Of a DNA stretch of 64,000 nucleotides, positions 16,252 to 25,751 are shown one piece after another (position 1 is the stretch's first letter; every line of letters starts with the position of its first letter). The stretch is from Eubacterium sp. GTDB lineage: Bacteria; Bacillota; Clostridia; Lachnospirales; Lachnospiraceae. Made by a program: the position numbers and the translations under genes. The notes under the pieces were generated by a model. The model saw only the letters and a program-made list of their open reading frames with translations. It did no database searches and was not told the DNA's origin. The stretch spans positions 1 through 64,000 of the forward strand of contig JAFZRN010000034.1 of NCBI GenBank assembly GCA_017619835.1, read 5' to 3'.

Positions 16252-17520
16252 ATGAAAACAATCAAAAAGGTTATTGAAAAGTACAATAGCTTCAGCCTCA
16301 TTTCCCGTATTTTTGTCGGTATTGTTATAGGTGTTATCCTGGCGCTTCTTGTTCCGAAGGCCACGTGGATAGCGATTTTCGGCAAGCTTTTTGTAGGCGC
16401 ACTCAAGGCTATTGCACCGGTACTCGTTGCAGTGCTTGTTGCAAGTGCACTTTGTCAGGGAGCGGCAAAGCTGGATAAGAGATTCGGAATGGTCATATTC
16501 CTTTATCTCATCACAACGCTGATTGCGGCATTCGTGGCCGTAATCGCAAGCTTTATGTTCCCGCAGACCATGATCCTTGCTGAAGGTGCAGGAGAGCAGA
16601 CACCTCCCGGCGGCCTTGGCGAAGTACTTAATAATCTTTTGATGAGCATAATAGTAAACCCTATCCATGCAACCGCAAATGCCAACTATATGGGCATTCT
16701 TCTCTGGGCAGTTGTATTCGGTATCGCCCTTAAAAAGGTTGCTTCCGACGGTACGAAGCAGATGCTTCAGGATTTTTCAGATGCGGTTTCACAGGGCGTT
16801 AAATGGATAATCAATCTTGCACCCTTCGGAATCTGCGGTCTGGTTTTTGATTCCGTTTCAAGTAACGGTCTTAACATATTTGTGGATTACGGAAAGATAG
16901 TAGCACTTCTTGTTGGCTGCATGCTCATGGTATCACTTGTGATCAACCCCATCATTGTTGCGATATGCCTTAGGACCAATCCTTATCCGCTGGTATGGAG
17001 ATGTATAAAGGAGAGCGGATTTACGGCATTCTTCACGAGAAGCTCTGCCGCAAATATCCCTGTTAACATGGAGCTATGCGAGAAACTCGGACTTGATAAG
17101 GATGTATATTCTGTATCGATCCCTCTCGGAGCAACGATCAACATGGACGGTGCAGCTATCACAATTACAATAATGACTCTCGCGGCTGCAAATACAGTCG
17201 GAGTACAGGTAGATATCCCGACGGCATTTATCATGTCATTCCTTGCAGCCGTTGCTGCCTGCGGTGCATCCGGAGTAGCCGGTGGTTCGCTTCTTCTTAT
17301 CCCTATGGCATGTTCGCTTTTCGGTATCTCAAATGATATCGCAATGCAGGTAGTCGGCGTTGGATTTATCATCGGAGTTATCCAGGACAGCGTTGAGACA
17401 GCTCTTAATTCATCGGGCGACGTTCTCTTTGCTGCAACTGCTGAGTATTATGAGTGGAGAAAAGCCGGAAAAGAGCTTCCGGACTTTATGAAAAAGAAGA
17501 CTAAGAAAGCTGAAGGATAA
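16252..17520 (+). CDS. sstT: Serine/threonine:sodium symporter SstT
   Basis: 422 residues of the dicarboxylate/amino-acid:cation symporter fold with about eight membrane helices and two re-entrant loops. Signature segments match SstT: FTAFFTRSSAANIPVNMELCEKLGL, SVSIPLGATINMDGAAITITIMTLAA and CGASGVAGGSLLLIPMACSLFGI. It imports serine and threonine with Na+. AAGGGGAGG lies upstream of the ATG. Only four bases separate it from the NhaC-type antiporter gene. The pair suggests that sodium entering with serine is exported by the second protein. Confidence 0.9.
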   Translation: MKTIKKVIEKYNSFSLISRIFVGIVIGVILALLVPKATWIAIFGKLFVGALKAIAPVLVAVLVASALCQGAAKLDKRFGMVIFLYLITTLIAAFVAVIASFMFPQTMILAEGAGEQTPPGGLGEVLNNLLMSIIVNPIHATANANYMGILLWAVVFGIALKKVASDGTKQMLQDFSDAVSQGVKWIINLAPFGICGLVFDSVSSNGLNIFVDYGKIVALLVGCMLMVSLVINPIIVAICLRTNPYPLVWRCIKESGFTAFFTRSSAANIPVNMELCEKLGLDKDVYSVSIPLGATINMDGAAITITIMTLAAANTVGVQVDIPTAFIMSFLAAVAACGASGVAGGSLLLIPMACSLFGISNDIAMQVVGVGFIIGVIQDSVETALNSSGDVLFAATAEYYEWRKAGKELPDFMKKKTKKAEG

Positions 17521-17524
17521 GATT

Positions 17525-18853
17525 ATGGAAAATAATGTTGAGAGTAAAGTGAAATCCAATCCCAAGGCACTTCTTCCTATAGCATTATTTCTTCTGTTAT
17601 ATCTCGGAAACGGAATCTTCTTCGAGTATATCAGTCCCGAAGAAGGACGAATGGGATTCTATGTAGTTTCAGTAGTTCTTGCATTTTCAATATCGCTGAT
17701 CGTGGCATTTCTTCAGAACAGAAAGCTCACATTTGATGAGAAGATACATATCTGTGCCAAAGGAATCGGCGATGACAATATCGTTATCATGCTGTTCATT
17801 TTCCTGATGGCAGGAGCCTTCAGCGGAATAGCAAGTGAAGCCGGCGGAGCATCAAGTACCGCAAATATGCTCCTTAATGTTATCCCCGGCAAGTTCGCGG
17901 TTCCCGGACTTTTCCTGATATCATGCCTTATCTCAATGGCAATGGGAACAAGTGTCGGAACCATCTCGGTCATATCACCGATCGCCTGTGCGGTTTCACA
18001 GAACGGTGGACTTTCCCTTCCTCTCTGTGTCGGAGTGGTAGTAGGTGGCGCTATGTTCGGTGACAACCTGTCATTCATTTCCGATACGACCATCGCGGCA
18101 ACAAAAACGCAGGGCGTCGAGATGAAGGATAAGTTCCGTACAAATATAAAGGTTGCACTCCCTGCAGCTTTGATAACATTTGTCATACTGATCGTTTACG
18201 CAGTCATGAATCAGGGCGCCGACGTCGGAAATTATGAATTCAGCATTCTTCAGTCGCTGCCATACTTTATAGTTCTTGCGATGTCTATTATAGGGATAAA
18301 TGTTTTCGTAGTTCTGATCTCCGGAATAGTACTATCCATCGGAGCCGGCATCATAACAGGCTCGCTTACATATGCTTCGGGACTTTCATCAATGGGAAGC
18401 GGAATGTCCGGAATGTTCGAAACGATGATCGTAACGATACTTGTTGCATCGATCGCTTCACTTATGAAGGAGAACGGCGGCTTCGAGACGATCCTTTCGC
18501 TGATAAGAAGGAAGGCAAACGGAAAGAGGGGAGGAAGCTTCGGAATATTCCTGCTTACTGCCTTCATGGATATAGCTACTGCTAATAACACGGTTGCGAT
18601 AGTTATCGCAGCGCCTATTGCGAAGAATATAAGTGATGAATACGGCGTGGAGCCCAAAAAGACGGCATCGCTCCTGGATACAAGTTCATGCATAATGCAG
18701 GGCATCATCCCTTACGGAGCACAGCTTCTGGTGGCGGCGAATATTGCCGGGATCACGAGCGTATCGCTGATACCGTTTTTGATCTATCCGTTCATATTGC
18801 TGGTATTTGTTATAGCGTCTATTATATGTGATAAAGGAAAGAAAAAAGAATAA
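17525..18853 (+). CDS. NhaC-family Na+/H+ antiporter-like membrane protein
   Basis: 442 residues with about twelve membrane helices. The antiporter core is recognisable in SCLISMAMGTSVGTISVISPIACAV, GGAMFGDNLSFISDTTIAATKTQGV and, in the second half, AFMDIATANNTVAIVIAAPIAKNISDEYGV...LDTSSCIMQGIIPYGAQLL. These are typical NhaC signatures with Asp residues in the membrane. It probably exchanges Na+ for protons, although some relatives are organic acid/amine antiporters (malate-lactate MleN, or arginine). Translationally linked to sstT; the downstream hairpin at 18861 ends the operon. Confidence 0.85.
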   Translation: MENNVESKVKSNPKALLPIALFLLLYLGNGIFFEYISPEEGRMGFYVVSVVLAFSISLIVAFLQNRKLTFDEKIHICAKGIGDDNIVIMLFIFLMAGAFSGIASEAGGASSTANMLLNVIPGKFAVPGLFLISCLISMAMGTSVGTISVISPIACAVSQNGGLSLPLCVGVVVGGAMFGDNLSFISDTTIAATKTQGVEMKDKFRTNIKVALPAALITFVILIVYAVMNQGADVGNYEFSILQSLPYFIVLAMSIIGINVFVVLISGIVLSIGAGIITGSLTYASGLSSMGSGMSGMFETMIVTILVASIASLMKENGGFETILSLIRRKANGKRGGSFGIFLLTAFMDIATANNTVAIVIAAPIAKNISDEYGVEPKKTASLLDTSSCIMQGIIPYGAQLLVAANIAGITSVSLIPFLIYPFILLVFVIASIICDKGKKKE

Positions 18854-18860
18854 TTGAAAA

Positions 18861-18897
18861 GGTGACAAACAGATCTGATCTGGTTGTCACCTTTTTT
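18861..18897. terminator. Bidirectional palindromic terminator between convergent genes
   Basis: GGTGACAAACAGATC and GATCTGGTTGTCACC surround a central T, followed by TTTTTT; A-rich bases also precede it. It serves the NhaC gene on + and the MATE gene on -. The reverse-strand TGA of the MATE gene (18887-18889) lies inside it. Confidence 0.8.
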
Positions 18898-20290
18898 CGT
18901 TACTTGTTGATATTTTCTTGATCCACTTGCGGCTCCTGAGTCTCAGGAATGCCCAGATAGTCTTTACGATCTGGTCTGACTTGAGGCAGATGTAGATCCA
19001 GAAGGCCGGCAGTTTAAGATAGAAGCCTGCGATGATTCCGAGCGGGATAGCAAGTACCCAGAGGAAGATATTGTCCGCGAGCATCAGCATTGTGGTATCG
19101 CCGCCGCCTCTCAGGACGCCCTTTGTCATGATACTGTTGGTTCCCTGGAATACTATGATAAGACAGATCGCATTCATAAGCTGCTTTGCCGTAGCTGCTG
19201 TATCGGCACTGACATTTCCGTAAAAAGCTATTATCGGATCGCTGAATATAAAGATAAATGCAGCGGACAGAAGACCGAGGAAAAGTCCGAGCCTGAAGAA
19301 CATATAGCCCTGCCTCATTGTCTTATCCTTATCGCCCTCGCCGAGCGTGATTCCGGTCACTATGGCACCTGCCTGGCTAACACCCGATATAACGACGGTG
19401 GATAGCTGCTGGGTTACGCTGGTGATGGCATTTGCGGCCACAAATGTGCCTCCGAGATGTCCGATAACCATGGCTACAGAATTGGTTCCGATTGCAAGTA
19501 TTCCGTCACTGATAAGTACCGGAATACTGATACGTACATATTCCCTGATAAGCCTTCTTGTCCTCATCAAAAGATGCTGAGGTGTGAAGTTTATCCTCTT
19601 ATCAAAGAAAAACAAATATCCGACTATCAGAGTGAATTCCACGATCCTTGCGATAAGGGTTCCGAGTGCGGCACCGGCAACACCCATTTTCGGTGCTCCG
19701 AATTTACCGAATATGAGAATGTAATTCATGGTAAGGTTAACCGCAAACGCACCTATCGAAACAATAAGCGGATAGAAGACCTGTCCGACACTCCGGAGGA
19801 CTATCGTTACAACTAGTGAAATGCCTACGAAGAAGTAAGTCAGAACGGAGTATCTGAAGTAGATCACTCCGAGTCTTATTATCTCGCTTTCACTGGTGTA
19901 TGTCCTCATGATTATCCCGGGGATGATGAGAGTGGCAAGCGCAAAAAGAGTCGCGAGTAGAAGAGTTATCCGGAGCATCAGGCATACGGTCTGCCTAAGG
20001 GAATGCGATGCCCTATATTCGGCCTCTTCATCGGCTGCGACTTTTTTCATTCCCCAGTATCTTGATACCAGGACCGATGCACCCATTCCCAGTCCCATAC
20101 AGAATATCTGGAATACGCTGATAAATGAGTTGGCCAGTGAAGTTGCCGAGAGAGGATCATCCCCCAGACTACCGACCATCATGGTATCCAGCATGTTTAC
20201 TCCGATAGTGATAAGGCTCTGAAGAGCTATCGGGATCGACAGGATGAAGACCTGTTTATAGAATTGTATTGATTCCTTTGAATTATCCAT
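18887..20290 (-). CDS. MATE family efflux transporter
   Basis: 467 residues, about twelve membrane helices in two homologous halves: FYKQVFILSIPIALQSLITIGVNMLDTMMVGSLGDDPLSATSLA at the start and ISIPVLISDGILAIGTNSVAMVIGHLGG in the second half. It belongs to the NorM/DinF-like multidrug and toxin extrusion group and exports cationic compounds using a Na+ or H+ gradient. The substrate is unknown. It is single and divergent from the Na/Pi carrier gene. Its last codons run into the palindromic terminator that also ends the opposing gene. Confidence 0.9.
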   Translation of the reverse strand: MDNSKESIQFYKQVFILSIPIALQSLITIGVNMLDTMMVGSLGDDPLSATSLANSFISVFQIFCMGLGMGASVLVSRYWGMKKVAADEEAEYRASHSLRQTVCLMLRITLLLATLFALATLIIPGIIMRTYTSESEIIRLGVIYFRYSVLTYFFVGISLVVTIVLRSVGQVFYPLIVSIGAFAVNLTMNYILIFGKFGAPKMGVAGAALGTLIARIVEFTLIVGYLFFFDKRINFTPQHLLMRTRRLIREYVRISIPVLISDGILAIGTNSVAMVIGHLGGTFVAANAITSVTQQLSTVVISGVSQAGAIVTGITLGEGDKDKTMRQGYMFFRLGLFLGLLSAAFIFIFSDPIIAFYGNVSADTAATAKQLMNAICLIIVFQGTNSIMTKGVLRGGGDTTMLMLADNIFLWVLAIPLGIIAGFYLKLPAFWIYICLKSDQIVKTIWAFLRLRSRKWIKKISTSNEKR

Positions 20291-20435
20291 AGTCCATCAT
20301 TATATACAAATTCAGTTTAAATATCTATATACTTTTTTCCTCTGTATTGAAAAAGAAATTATTGTTGAGTTTAATCTTGACATGGTATAATAATATCTGC
20401 AGAATTATGGAATTCATTAAAACAGGAGAAAGATT

Positions 20436-22472
20436 TTGATAACAGTACTTGAATTATTCGGAGGAGTGGGACTCTTTCTGTTCGGAATGAATCTTATGGG
20501 CTCCTCACTCAAAAATCTGGCCGGCGGCGGACTTGAAAAGCTTCTCGAGAAGCTTACCACAAGTAAGATCCGCGGTGTTGGTACCATTAAGGGCTGGGCA
20601 CTCGGACTTGGAGTTACCGGTATCATACAGAGCTCGGCTGCTACGACGATCATGCTTATCGGTTTTGTTAATGCCGGCATCATGACTCTGGCTCAGGCAA
20701 TCCCCGTTGTGTACGGAGCCAATATCGGTAGTACGGTAACCGCCCAGATCTTAAGACTTGGTGACATCTCGTCCGGAAATATCTTCCTGACGCTTTTAAA
20801 ACCATCATCATTTGCACCGACGCTTGTGGCAATCGGCGCATTTATCTATATATTCATAAAGAGCAGGAAAATGAAGGATATAGCCGGAATCCTGCTTGGT
20901 CTTGGTACGCTTTTCTATGGTATGACGATGATGGAGGAGGTATTCGCTCCTCTCAAAGAATCAGATACTTTTAAAAGCTTTTTCCTGTCATTTGAGAATC
21001 CGCTTCTCGGAATCCTGACCGGACTGGTGCTGACAGCAATAATCCAGAGCTCCAGTGCATCGGTTGGTATTCTTCAGGCGCTTTCCGCTACGGGAAGTGT
21101 TACTTATGCTACGGCAGTTCCGATCATCATCGGACAGAATATCGGAAAATGTATGACTATTATCCTCGGAAGTATAGGAGCCAATAAGAAGGCAAAGAGA
21201 GTTGCACTCAGCTATCTTTTATTTAACATAGTCGGAGCGCTGTTCTTTACGGTGATCATCTATACCATCTACTACACTGTCGGTATAAAGGGCTTTTCAG
21301 ATCCCGTTAACAGAGGTGATATTGCGAACATTCACCTTGGTTTTAACCTTATTATCAGTCTCGTTTTGATGCCATTTTCAAAACAGATGGCTGATGTTAC
21401 GGGAAAGATCCTTAAAGATACTGATGAAGTGATCGGTGAAGAAGAACTCAGAGCTCTTGATGATATGCTGCTTAAGACTCCGGGAATCGCACTTGCCCAG
21501 TGTAAGAAGCTTATGAGGACCATGGGCGAGAAGATCATGGAGAATTACGATATTGCAACAAAGCTTATCTTTGAAAATGATAATACAGCCTTTAATATCC
21601 TTAATGATAATGAGAGCTTTATTGATAAATGTGAGACTGCGCTTTCGGCTTACGTGGTTAAGATAGATAAGGAAAGACTTACAATAGATAACAGGCTCAT
21701 GATGCTTGAGATACTCAACTCGATCGGTGATTACGAGAGGATCGGTGATTATGCGATGAATATCGCATATGTGGCAAAGGGTGTTCATGAGGATAAGGTG
21801 GTATTCTCAAAGAAGGGAAGACGCGAGATTGAATCCATGGTCAGTGCTACTCGCCATCTTATGTCCATGACATTTGATGCGATGGATAATGATAAGAAAA
21901 ATGAGGCCGGAAAGGTTGAAGCTTTAGCAAGATCGATAGCCAAGATAGGAAGTATCATATCCGATCATCATGTACAGAGACTTCAGGTCGGAGACTGCGG
22001 CGTAGCCGGAGGACTTGCTCTCTATGATTTTATCCACTGCTTCGAAAGGATTGGCGTTCACGGAAGAAGTATAGCAAGACATATCATAAAAAGACTTGAA
22101 CCTGACAGACTTCAGGATGAGATGCATGGTAAGATAATGAACAGAGAGAGCGAAGAGTATCAGGCTCTTGAAAAGTATTATCTTGAGAAATATATGCCGA
22201 AGAAGAAGGAAAAGACCGAAGAGGCAGTCAGTGCTGAGGCTAATGTAACTGAAGAAGCTAAGGCTAAGACAGGATCCAAGGATAAATCGGCAGCTAAAGA
22301 TAAAAATTCAGCCAAGGATAAGGAAGCAACTAAATCCAAGTCTGATAAGAAGGATAAGGTTGATAAAAAGGCTAAATCAGATAAGACTGTTAAAACAGAT
22401 AAAGCTGCTAAGACAGATAAGGCCGACAAGAAAGCCAAGTCGGATAAAAAAGGTAAGTCAGGTAAGAAATGA
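20436..22472 (+). CDS. Na/Pi cotransporter family protein with PhoU-like domain and Lys-rich tail
   Basis: 678 residues, starting at TTG 20436, with AGGAGA six bases upstream. The membrane part holds two Na_Pi_cotrans repeats with the QSSAAT (about 68-73) and QSSSASVG motifs that form the substrate and sodium site. Residues about 330-580 form helical PhoU-like hairpins. The last 80 residues are an unusual tail made almost only of Lys, Asp, Ala, Ser and Thr in KSDKK/KTDKA repeats. It probably imports phosphate, or exports it as YjbB-like relatives do. The downstream gene overlaps by four bases (ATGA). Confidence 0.85.
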   Translation: MITVLELFGGVGLFLFGMNLMGSSLKNLAGGGLEKLLEKLTTSKIRGVGTIKGWALGLGVTGIIQSSAATTIMLIGFVNAGIMTLAQAIPVVYGANIGSTVTAQILRLGDISSGNIFLTLLKPSSFAPTLVAIGAFIYIFIKSRKMKDIAGILLGLGTLFYGMTMMEEVFAPLKESDTFKSFFLSFENPLLGILTGLVLTAIIQSSSASVGILQALSATGSVTYATAVPIIIGQNIGKCMTIILGSIGANKKAKRVALSYLLFNIVGALFFTVIIYTIYYTVGIKGFSDPVNRGDIANIHLGFNLIISLVLMPFSKQMADVTGKILKDTDEVIGEEELRALDDMLLKTPGIALAQCKKLMRTMGEKIMENYDIATKLIFENDNTAFNILNDNESFIDKCETALSAYVVKIDKERLTIDNRLMMLEILNSIGDYERIGDYAMNIAYVAKGVHEDKVVFSKKGRREIESMVSATRHLMSMTFDAMDNDKKNEAGKVEALARSIAKIGSIISDHHVQRLQVGDCGVAGGLALYDFIHCFERIGVHGRSIARHIIKRLEPDRLQDEMHGKIMNRESEEYQALEKYYLEKYMPKKKEKTEEAVSAEANVTEEAKAKTGSKDKSAAKDKNSAKDKEATKSKSDKKDKVDKKAKSDKTVKTDKAAKTDKADKKAKSDKKGKSGKK

Positions 22473-24100
22473 AAGAACGAAAGATATTAAAAAACAAACT
22501 GTATTTATACATAACCGAGTTCTTTGCCGGAATGTCGGTTATGGCAGTGGAACTGGGAGCGAGCAGACTGCTTGCTCCTTATTTCAGTTCATCCCAGATC
22601 GTATGGACGATAATCATCGGAACGATCATGATCGCAATGGCACTGGGAAATATATACGGAGGAAGAGCGGCAGACAAGGATCCGAATCCGGACAAGCTTT
22701 ACGGAAGGATAGTAATCGCTGCGATATGGATCGGCCTGATACCCGTGGTCGGAAAATATATCATCATGGGAATATCGGCACTCCTGATATTTACCATCAG
22801 TACAAACTTCCTGATGATAGCTGCATTTGCGGCATGTATGGTTGTTTTCGTATTTCCTCTGTTCCTTCTCGGAACCGTCACTCCGTCGCTTGTAAAGTAT
22901 ACGATAGACAGCCTGGATGACAGTGGAAAGGTAGTCGGAACACTTAATGCTTCCAATACGATAGGTAGCATAATCGGAACCTTCGTTCCGACATTTATAA
23001 GTATCCCGGCTGTAGGTACTTCGATAACATTTCTCATTTTCTCGGGCATCCTGCTTGCGCTCGCGATAGTTTACTTCGTAAGTGAAAAGGTAAAGAGCGC
23101 AAAGGTTCAGGTTGCGACAGTCCTCTTTATTCTCTGCTGCATATTCGGACATGATAACAGCTTCGCTTTCTGGGAAAATGATCTCAAAGTCGAAGATGAA
23201 TCGGTATATAACTATCTGCAGGTTTCCGAAAATGATTCCAGCATCATACTTTCAACAAATGCTCTTTTCGGAGTCCAGTCCATCTATAAAAAGGAAAAGG
23301 CTCTTACCGGAATGTATTATGATTATGCGATGGCAGCTCCTTATATGGCCGGAATCTATGAAAAGGATAAGCCGCTTCGCGTACTTATCCTCGGAATGGG
23401 TACTGGTACCTATGCGACGCAGTGCAGAAGATATTTCGGAGATATGTATATAGAGGGAGTTGAGATTGATGAGAAGATCACGGATCTTGCTCATAAATAT
23501 TTCGAGCTTCCCGATGATATAAATGTAACTACCTACGATGGAAGAGCTTATCTAGAAGCAATCACTTCGGGAAAGGCCGACAGTACAGATGCTGATAAAT
23601 ATGATGTGATAATGGTCGATGCATATCAGGATATAACCATTCCTTTCCAGATGTCCTCGGTCGAGTTCTTCAGTCTTGTTAAGGAATGCCTCACAGATGA
23701 CGGCGTTATGGTCGTTAACATGAATATGAAGACTGATGTCAGCGGCGGAATAAATGATTATCTTTCCGATACGATAGCATCTGTTTTCGGTGAGGTTTAT
23801 ACAGTTGATGTATCGGGCAATACCAACCGTGAGCTCTTTGCATCCGATAATCCGGATATGATGGAAGCATTTAAAACAAACCTTTCGATGGAAGAGAGCG
23901 ATGAGCTTATCGCCATGATGCAGACGGTTGATGAAGATATAACATGTTACTTAGCAGGTGATCTTATCATGACAGATGACAAGGCACCGGTCGAAGTGCT
24001 CGGAATGAAAGCGATAGATGAGCTTATCGGCGGAGAAGTAAAGTATTATAAAGATATCTATAAAGAAAAGGGTATCAAAGGACTTATTGAATCATTTTAA
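22469..24100 (+). CDS. Fused membrane (MFS-like) and spermidine synthase-like protein
   Basis: 543 residues. Residues 10-215 form seven to eight membrane helices with the typical EFFAGMSVMAVELGASRLLAPYFSSSQIVWTIIIGTIM opening. Residues about 240-540 are a Rossmann aminopropyltransferase-like domain: LRVLILGMGTGTYATQCRRYFGDMYIEGVEIDEKITDLA, YDGRAYLEA and YDVIMVDAYQDITIPFQMSSVEFF. The catalytic Asp of spermidine synthase lies in a related DAY segment. Whether it makes polyamines is unproven for this fused class. It overlaps the Na/Pi gene by four bases. Confidence 0.83.
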   Translation: MKERKILKNKLYLYITEFFAGMSVMAVELGASRLLAPYFSSSQIVWTIIIGTIMIAMALGNIYGGRAADKDPNPDKLYGRIVIAAIWIGLIPVVGKYIIMGISALLIFTISTNFLMIAAFAACMVVFVFPLFLLGTVTPSLVKYTIDSLDDSGKVVGTLNASNTIGSIIGTFVPTFISIPAVGTSITFLIFSGILLALAIVYFVSEKVKSAKVQVATVLFILCCIFGHDNSFAFWENDLKVEDESVYNYLQVSENDSSIILSTNALFGVQSIYKKEKALTGMYYDYAMAAPYMAGIYEKDKPLRVLILGMGTGTYATQCRRYFGDMYIEGVEIDEKITDLAHKYFELPDDINVTTYDGRAYLEAITSGKADSTDADKYDVIMVDAYQDITIPFQMSSVEFFSLVKECLTDDGVMVVNMNMKTDVSGGINDYLSDTIASVFGEVYTVDVSGNTNRELFASDNPDMMEAFKTNLSMEESDELIAMMQTVDEDITCYLAGDLIMTDDKAPVEVLGMKAIDELIGGEVKYYKDIYKEKGIKGLIESF

Positions 24101-24124
24101 AATGTTTCAGAAGGAGAACATGCT

Positions 24125-24670
24125 TTGAAGTTATGTGTATTATTCCCGGGAGTCGGCTATACGGTTGACAGGCCGCTTCTCTATTACTCAAAAAAGAAAG
24201 CCCTGAAGCTTGGATATGAGGTGATAGAGCTTAAGTTTAAAGATCTCCCGAAGGATATAAAGGGTGATAAAGAAAAGCAAAAAGAAGCCTACAGGCTTTG
24301 TCTTGAGCAGGCTGAGAAGAAGCTTAAAGATATTGACTGGGGTTCTTATTCGGATATTCTCTTTGTCGGAAAGAGTATAGGAACAGTGATTGCGGCTTCC
24401 TATGCCCAAAGTATTGAGGATAAGTTGAAGACCGAGATCAGATTCCTCTATATGACTCCGCTGGCCGAAACATTTTCACTTGCAAGACCAAAGTCGGGGA
24501 TAGTATTTACCGGTACTGCGGATCCGTGGGTCGTACATGAAGAGATAGTTGAAGCGGCAAAGAAGCTTGAGCTTCCATGCTATATATATGAAAACGCAAA
24601 CCATTCACTTGAGACCGGCGACGTCGCAAGAGATATCGAGATCGCCGGCGATGTAATGAGCAGGTGGTAG
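24125..24670 (+). CDS. Small alpha/beta hydrolase-fold protein
   Basis: 181 residues, starting at TTG 24125, with AAGGAG eight bases upstream; the nearby ATG 24120 hits a stop after two codons. The nucleophile elbow is GKS84IG, the acid is likely D133 in FTGTADPWV and the base H160 in ENANHSLE, in correct order. No lid domain is present, so it is a minimal hydrolase, possibly an esterase or thioesterase. It follows the spermidine synthase-like gene by 24 bases and faces the end of the AraC gene three bases away. Substrate unknown. Confidence 0.75.
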   Translation: MKLCVLFPGVGYTVDRPLLYYSKKKALKLGYEVIELKFKDLPKDIKGDKEKQKEAYRLCLEQAEKKLKDIDWGSYSDILFVGKSIGTVIAASYAQSIEDKLKTEIRFLYMTPLAETFSLARPKSGIVFTGTADPWVVHEEIVEAAKKLELPCYIYENANHSLETGDVARDIEIAGDVMSRW

Positions 24671-24673
24671 AGC

Positions 24674-25591
24674 TTATTTTTCGGATTCTCCCAGACCTTC
24701 GGGATTATCCCAGGTCTTCCTATATGCTCTCGGAGATTCGCCAAAGCTTTTCTTAAACATTTCCGACATATAGCTTGTACCGTTAAAGCCCGTCAGGGCA
24801 GCAATTTCAGACAAAGGAAGAGAGGTCGTCCTAAGATATTCGGCAACCTTTCTTACGCGGAAATTCAGGAGATAGTTCACGGGACTATCTCCTACGTATT
24901 TGTGGAAGATTGTGTTGCAGAGCGACTTACTGATATTTCCGCTCTCGGCGATCTCATCCAGGGTTATCGACTTCTGGTAACTTTGCTGGATGAAGAACAT
25001 CATTGCCTTGAAGGCTTTGCTGTGAACATCGGTCTCGATTTCCTCATCGATCATTCCGTAGGATTTGCTCTGGGTCAGGATGATCTCCCATATCTCAAAA
25101 AGCTTCTTTGTAATCTGGAACGGATCACGTCTTACATTCGGAAGAGTCGTCATTATGTTGTAGATATCCTTCGAATTCTCATTTGTATATCTGAACCTGA
25201 TATAAGGAAGATTGCTGTTATTTATTATCGGAAGGAGAGCCTGCATCTCCACCGCAACCGAGGAGCTGAGGATGTTAGGGTTCACAACGAAAATGACATA
25301 GGTAGCGGTAGCTTCGGTGGTGGAAAGACTGTAATGGATCTGATTGGAATTGACAAAGATGGTGTCACCTTTATTCAGTTCAAGGATCCTGCCATTCACG
25401 GAGTAAGCCATTTTCCCGCATGTAACCGTTACCAGCTCCACATCCTCATGAAAATGAGGGACCTTCTCCCAGGTTACATTCGGCCTTATCCAGCCATCGT
25501 ATATGTATGACGGAAAAGAAGCGTCGTCATAGTTTACTTCTTCCGAGCCATCCTCTCTTTTAACGATGAGTCCCATCAATTCACGTTTCAT
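24674..25591 (-). CDS. AraC family transcriptional regulator
   Basis: 305 residues. Residues about 40-110 form a cupin sensor with the HFHEDVELVTVTCGKMAYSVNGRILELNKGDTIFVNSNQIH pattern. Residues 195-295 hold the double helix-turn-helix (KSITLDEIAESGNISKSLCNTIFHKYVGDSPVNYLLNFRVRKVAEYLRTTSLPLSEIAALTGFNGTSYMSEMFKKSFGESPRAYRK). The ligand is probably a sugar or small metabolite. It is divergent from the ABC-2 exporter genes with a 160-base gap that probably holds both promoters, but no sugar-use gene is adjacent, so the targets are unclear. Confidence 0.88.
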   Translation of the reverse strand: MKRELMGLIVKREDGSEEVNYDDASFPSYIYDGWIRPNVTWEKVPHFHEDVELVTVTCGKMAYSVNGRILELNKGDTIFVNSNQIHYSLSTTEATATYVIFVVNPNILSSSVAVEMQALLPIINNSNLPYIRFRYTNENSKDIYNIMTTLPNVRRDPFQITKKLFEIWEIILTQSKSYGMIDEEIETDVHSKAFKAMMFFIQQSYQKSITLDEIAESGNISKSLCNTIFHKYVGDSPVNYLLNFRVRKVAEYLRTTSLPLSEIAALTGFNGTSYMSEMFKKSFGESPRAYRKTWDNPEGLGESEK

Positions 25592-25751
25592 AACAATATT
25601 CTCCTAATTCTGAAATTTTATAACAATGTTCCATATCAATGTAAGATAGTTATAAAAATGAGCCATAAACCCCATATATTTTCCTTCCAATATATAATAT
25701 ACTTATAATCGTACCAAATGCAAGAGAAAAGTTTTTTAAGGAGAAAATGCT

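Noticed and set aside
22178-22438. Hydrophobic Leu/Ser-rich reverse frame
   Set aside because: It is the antisense shadow of the Lys-rich tail of the Na/Pi carrier (AAG read as CTT).
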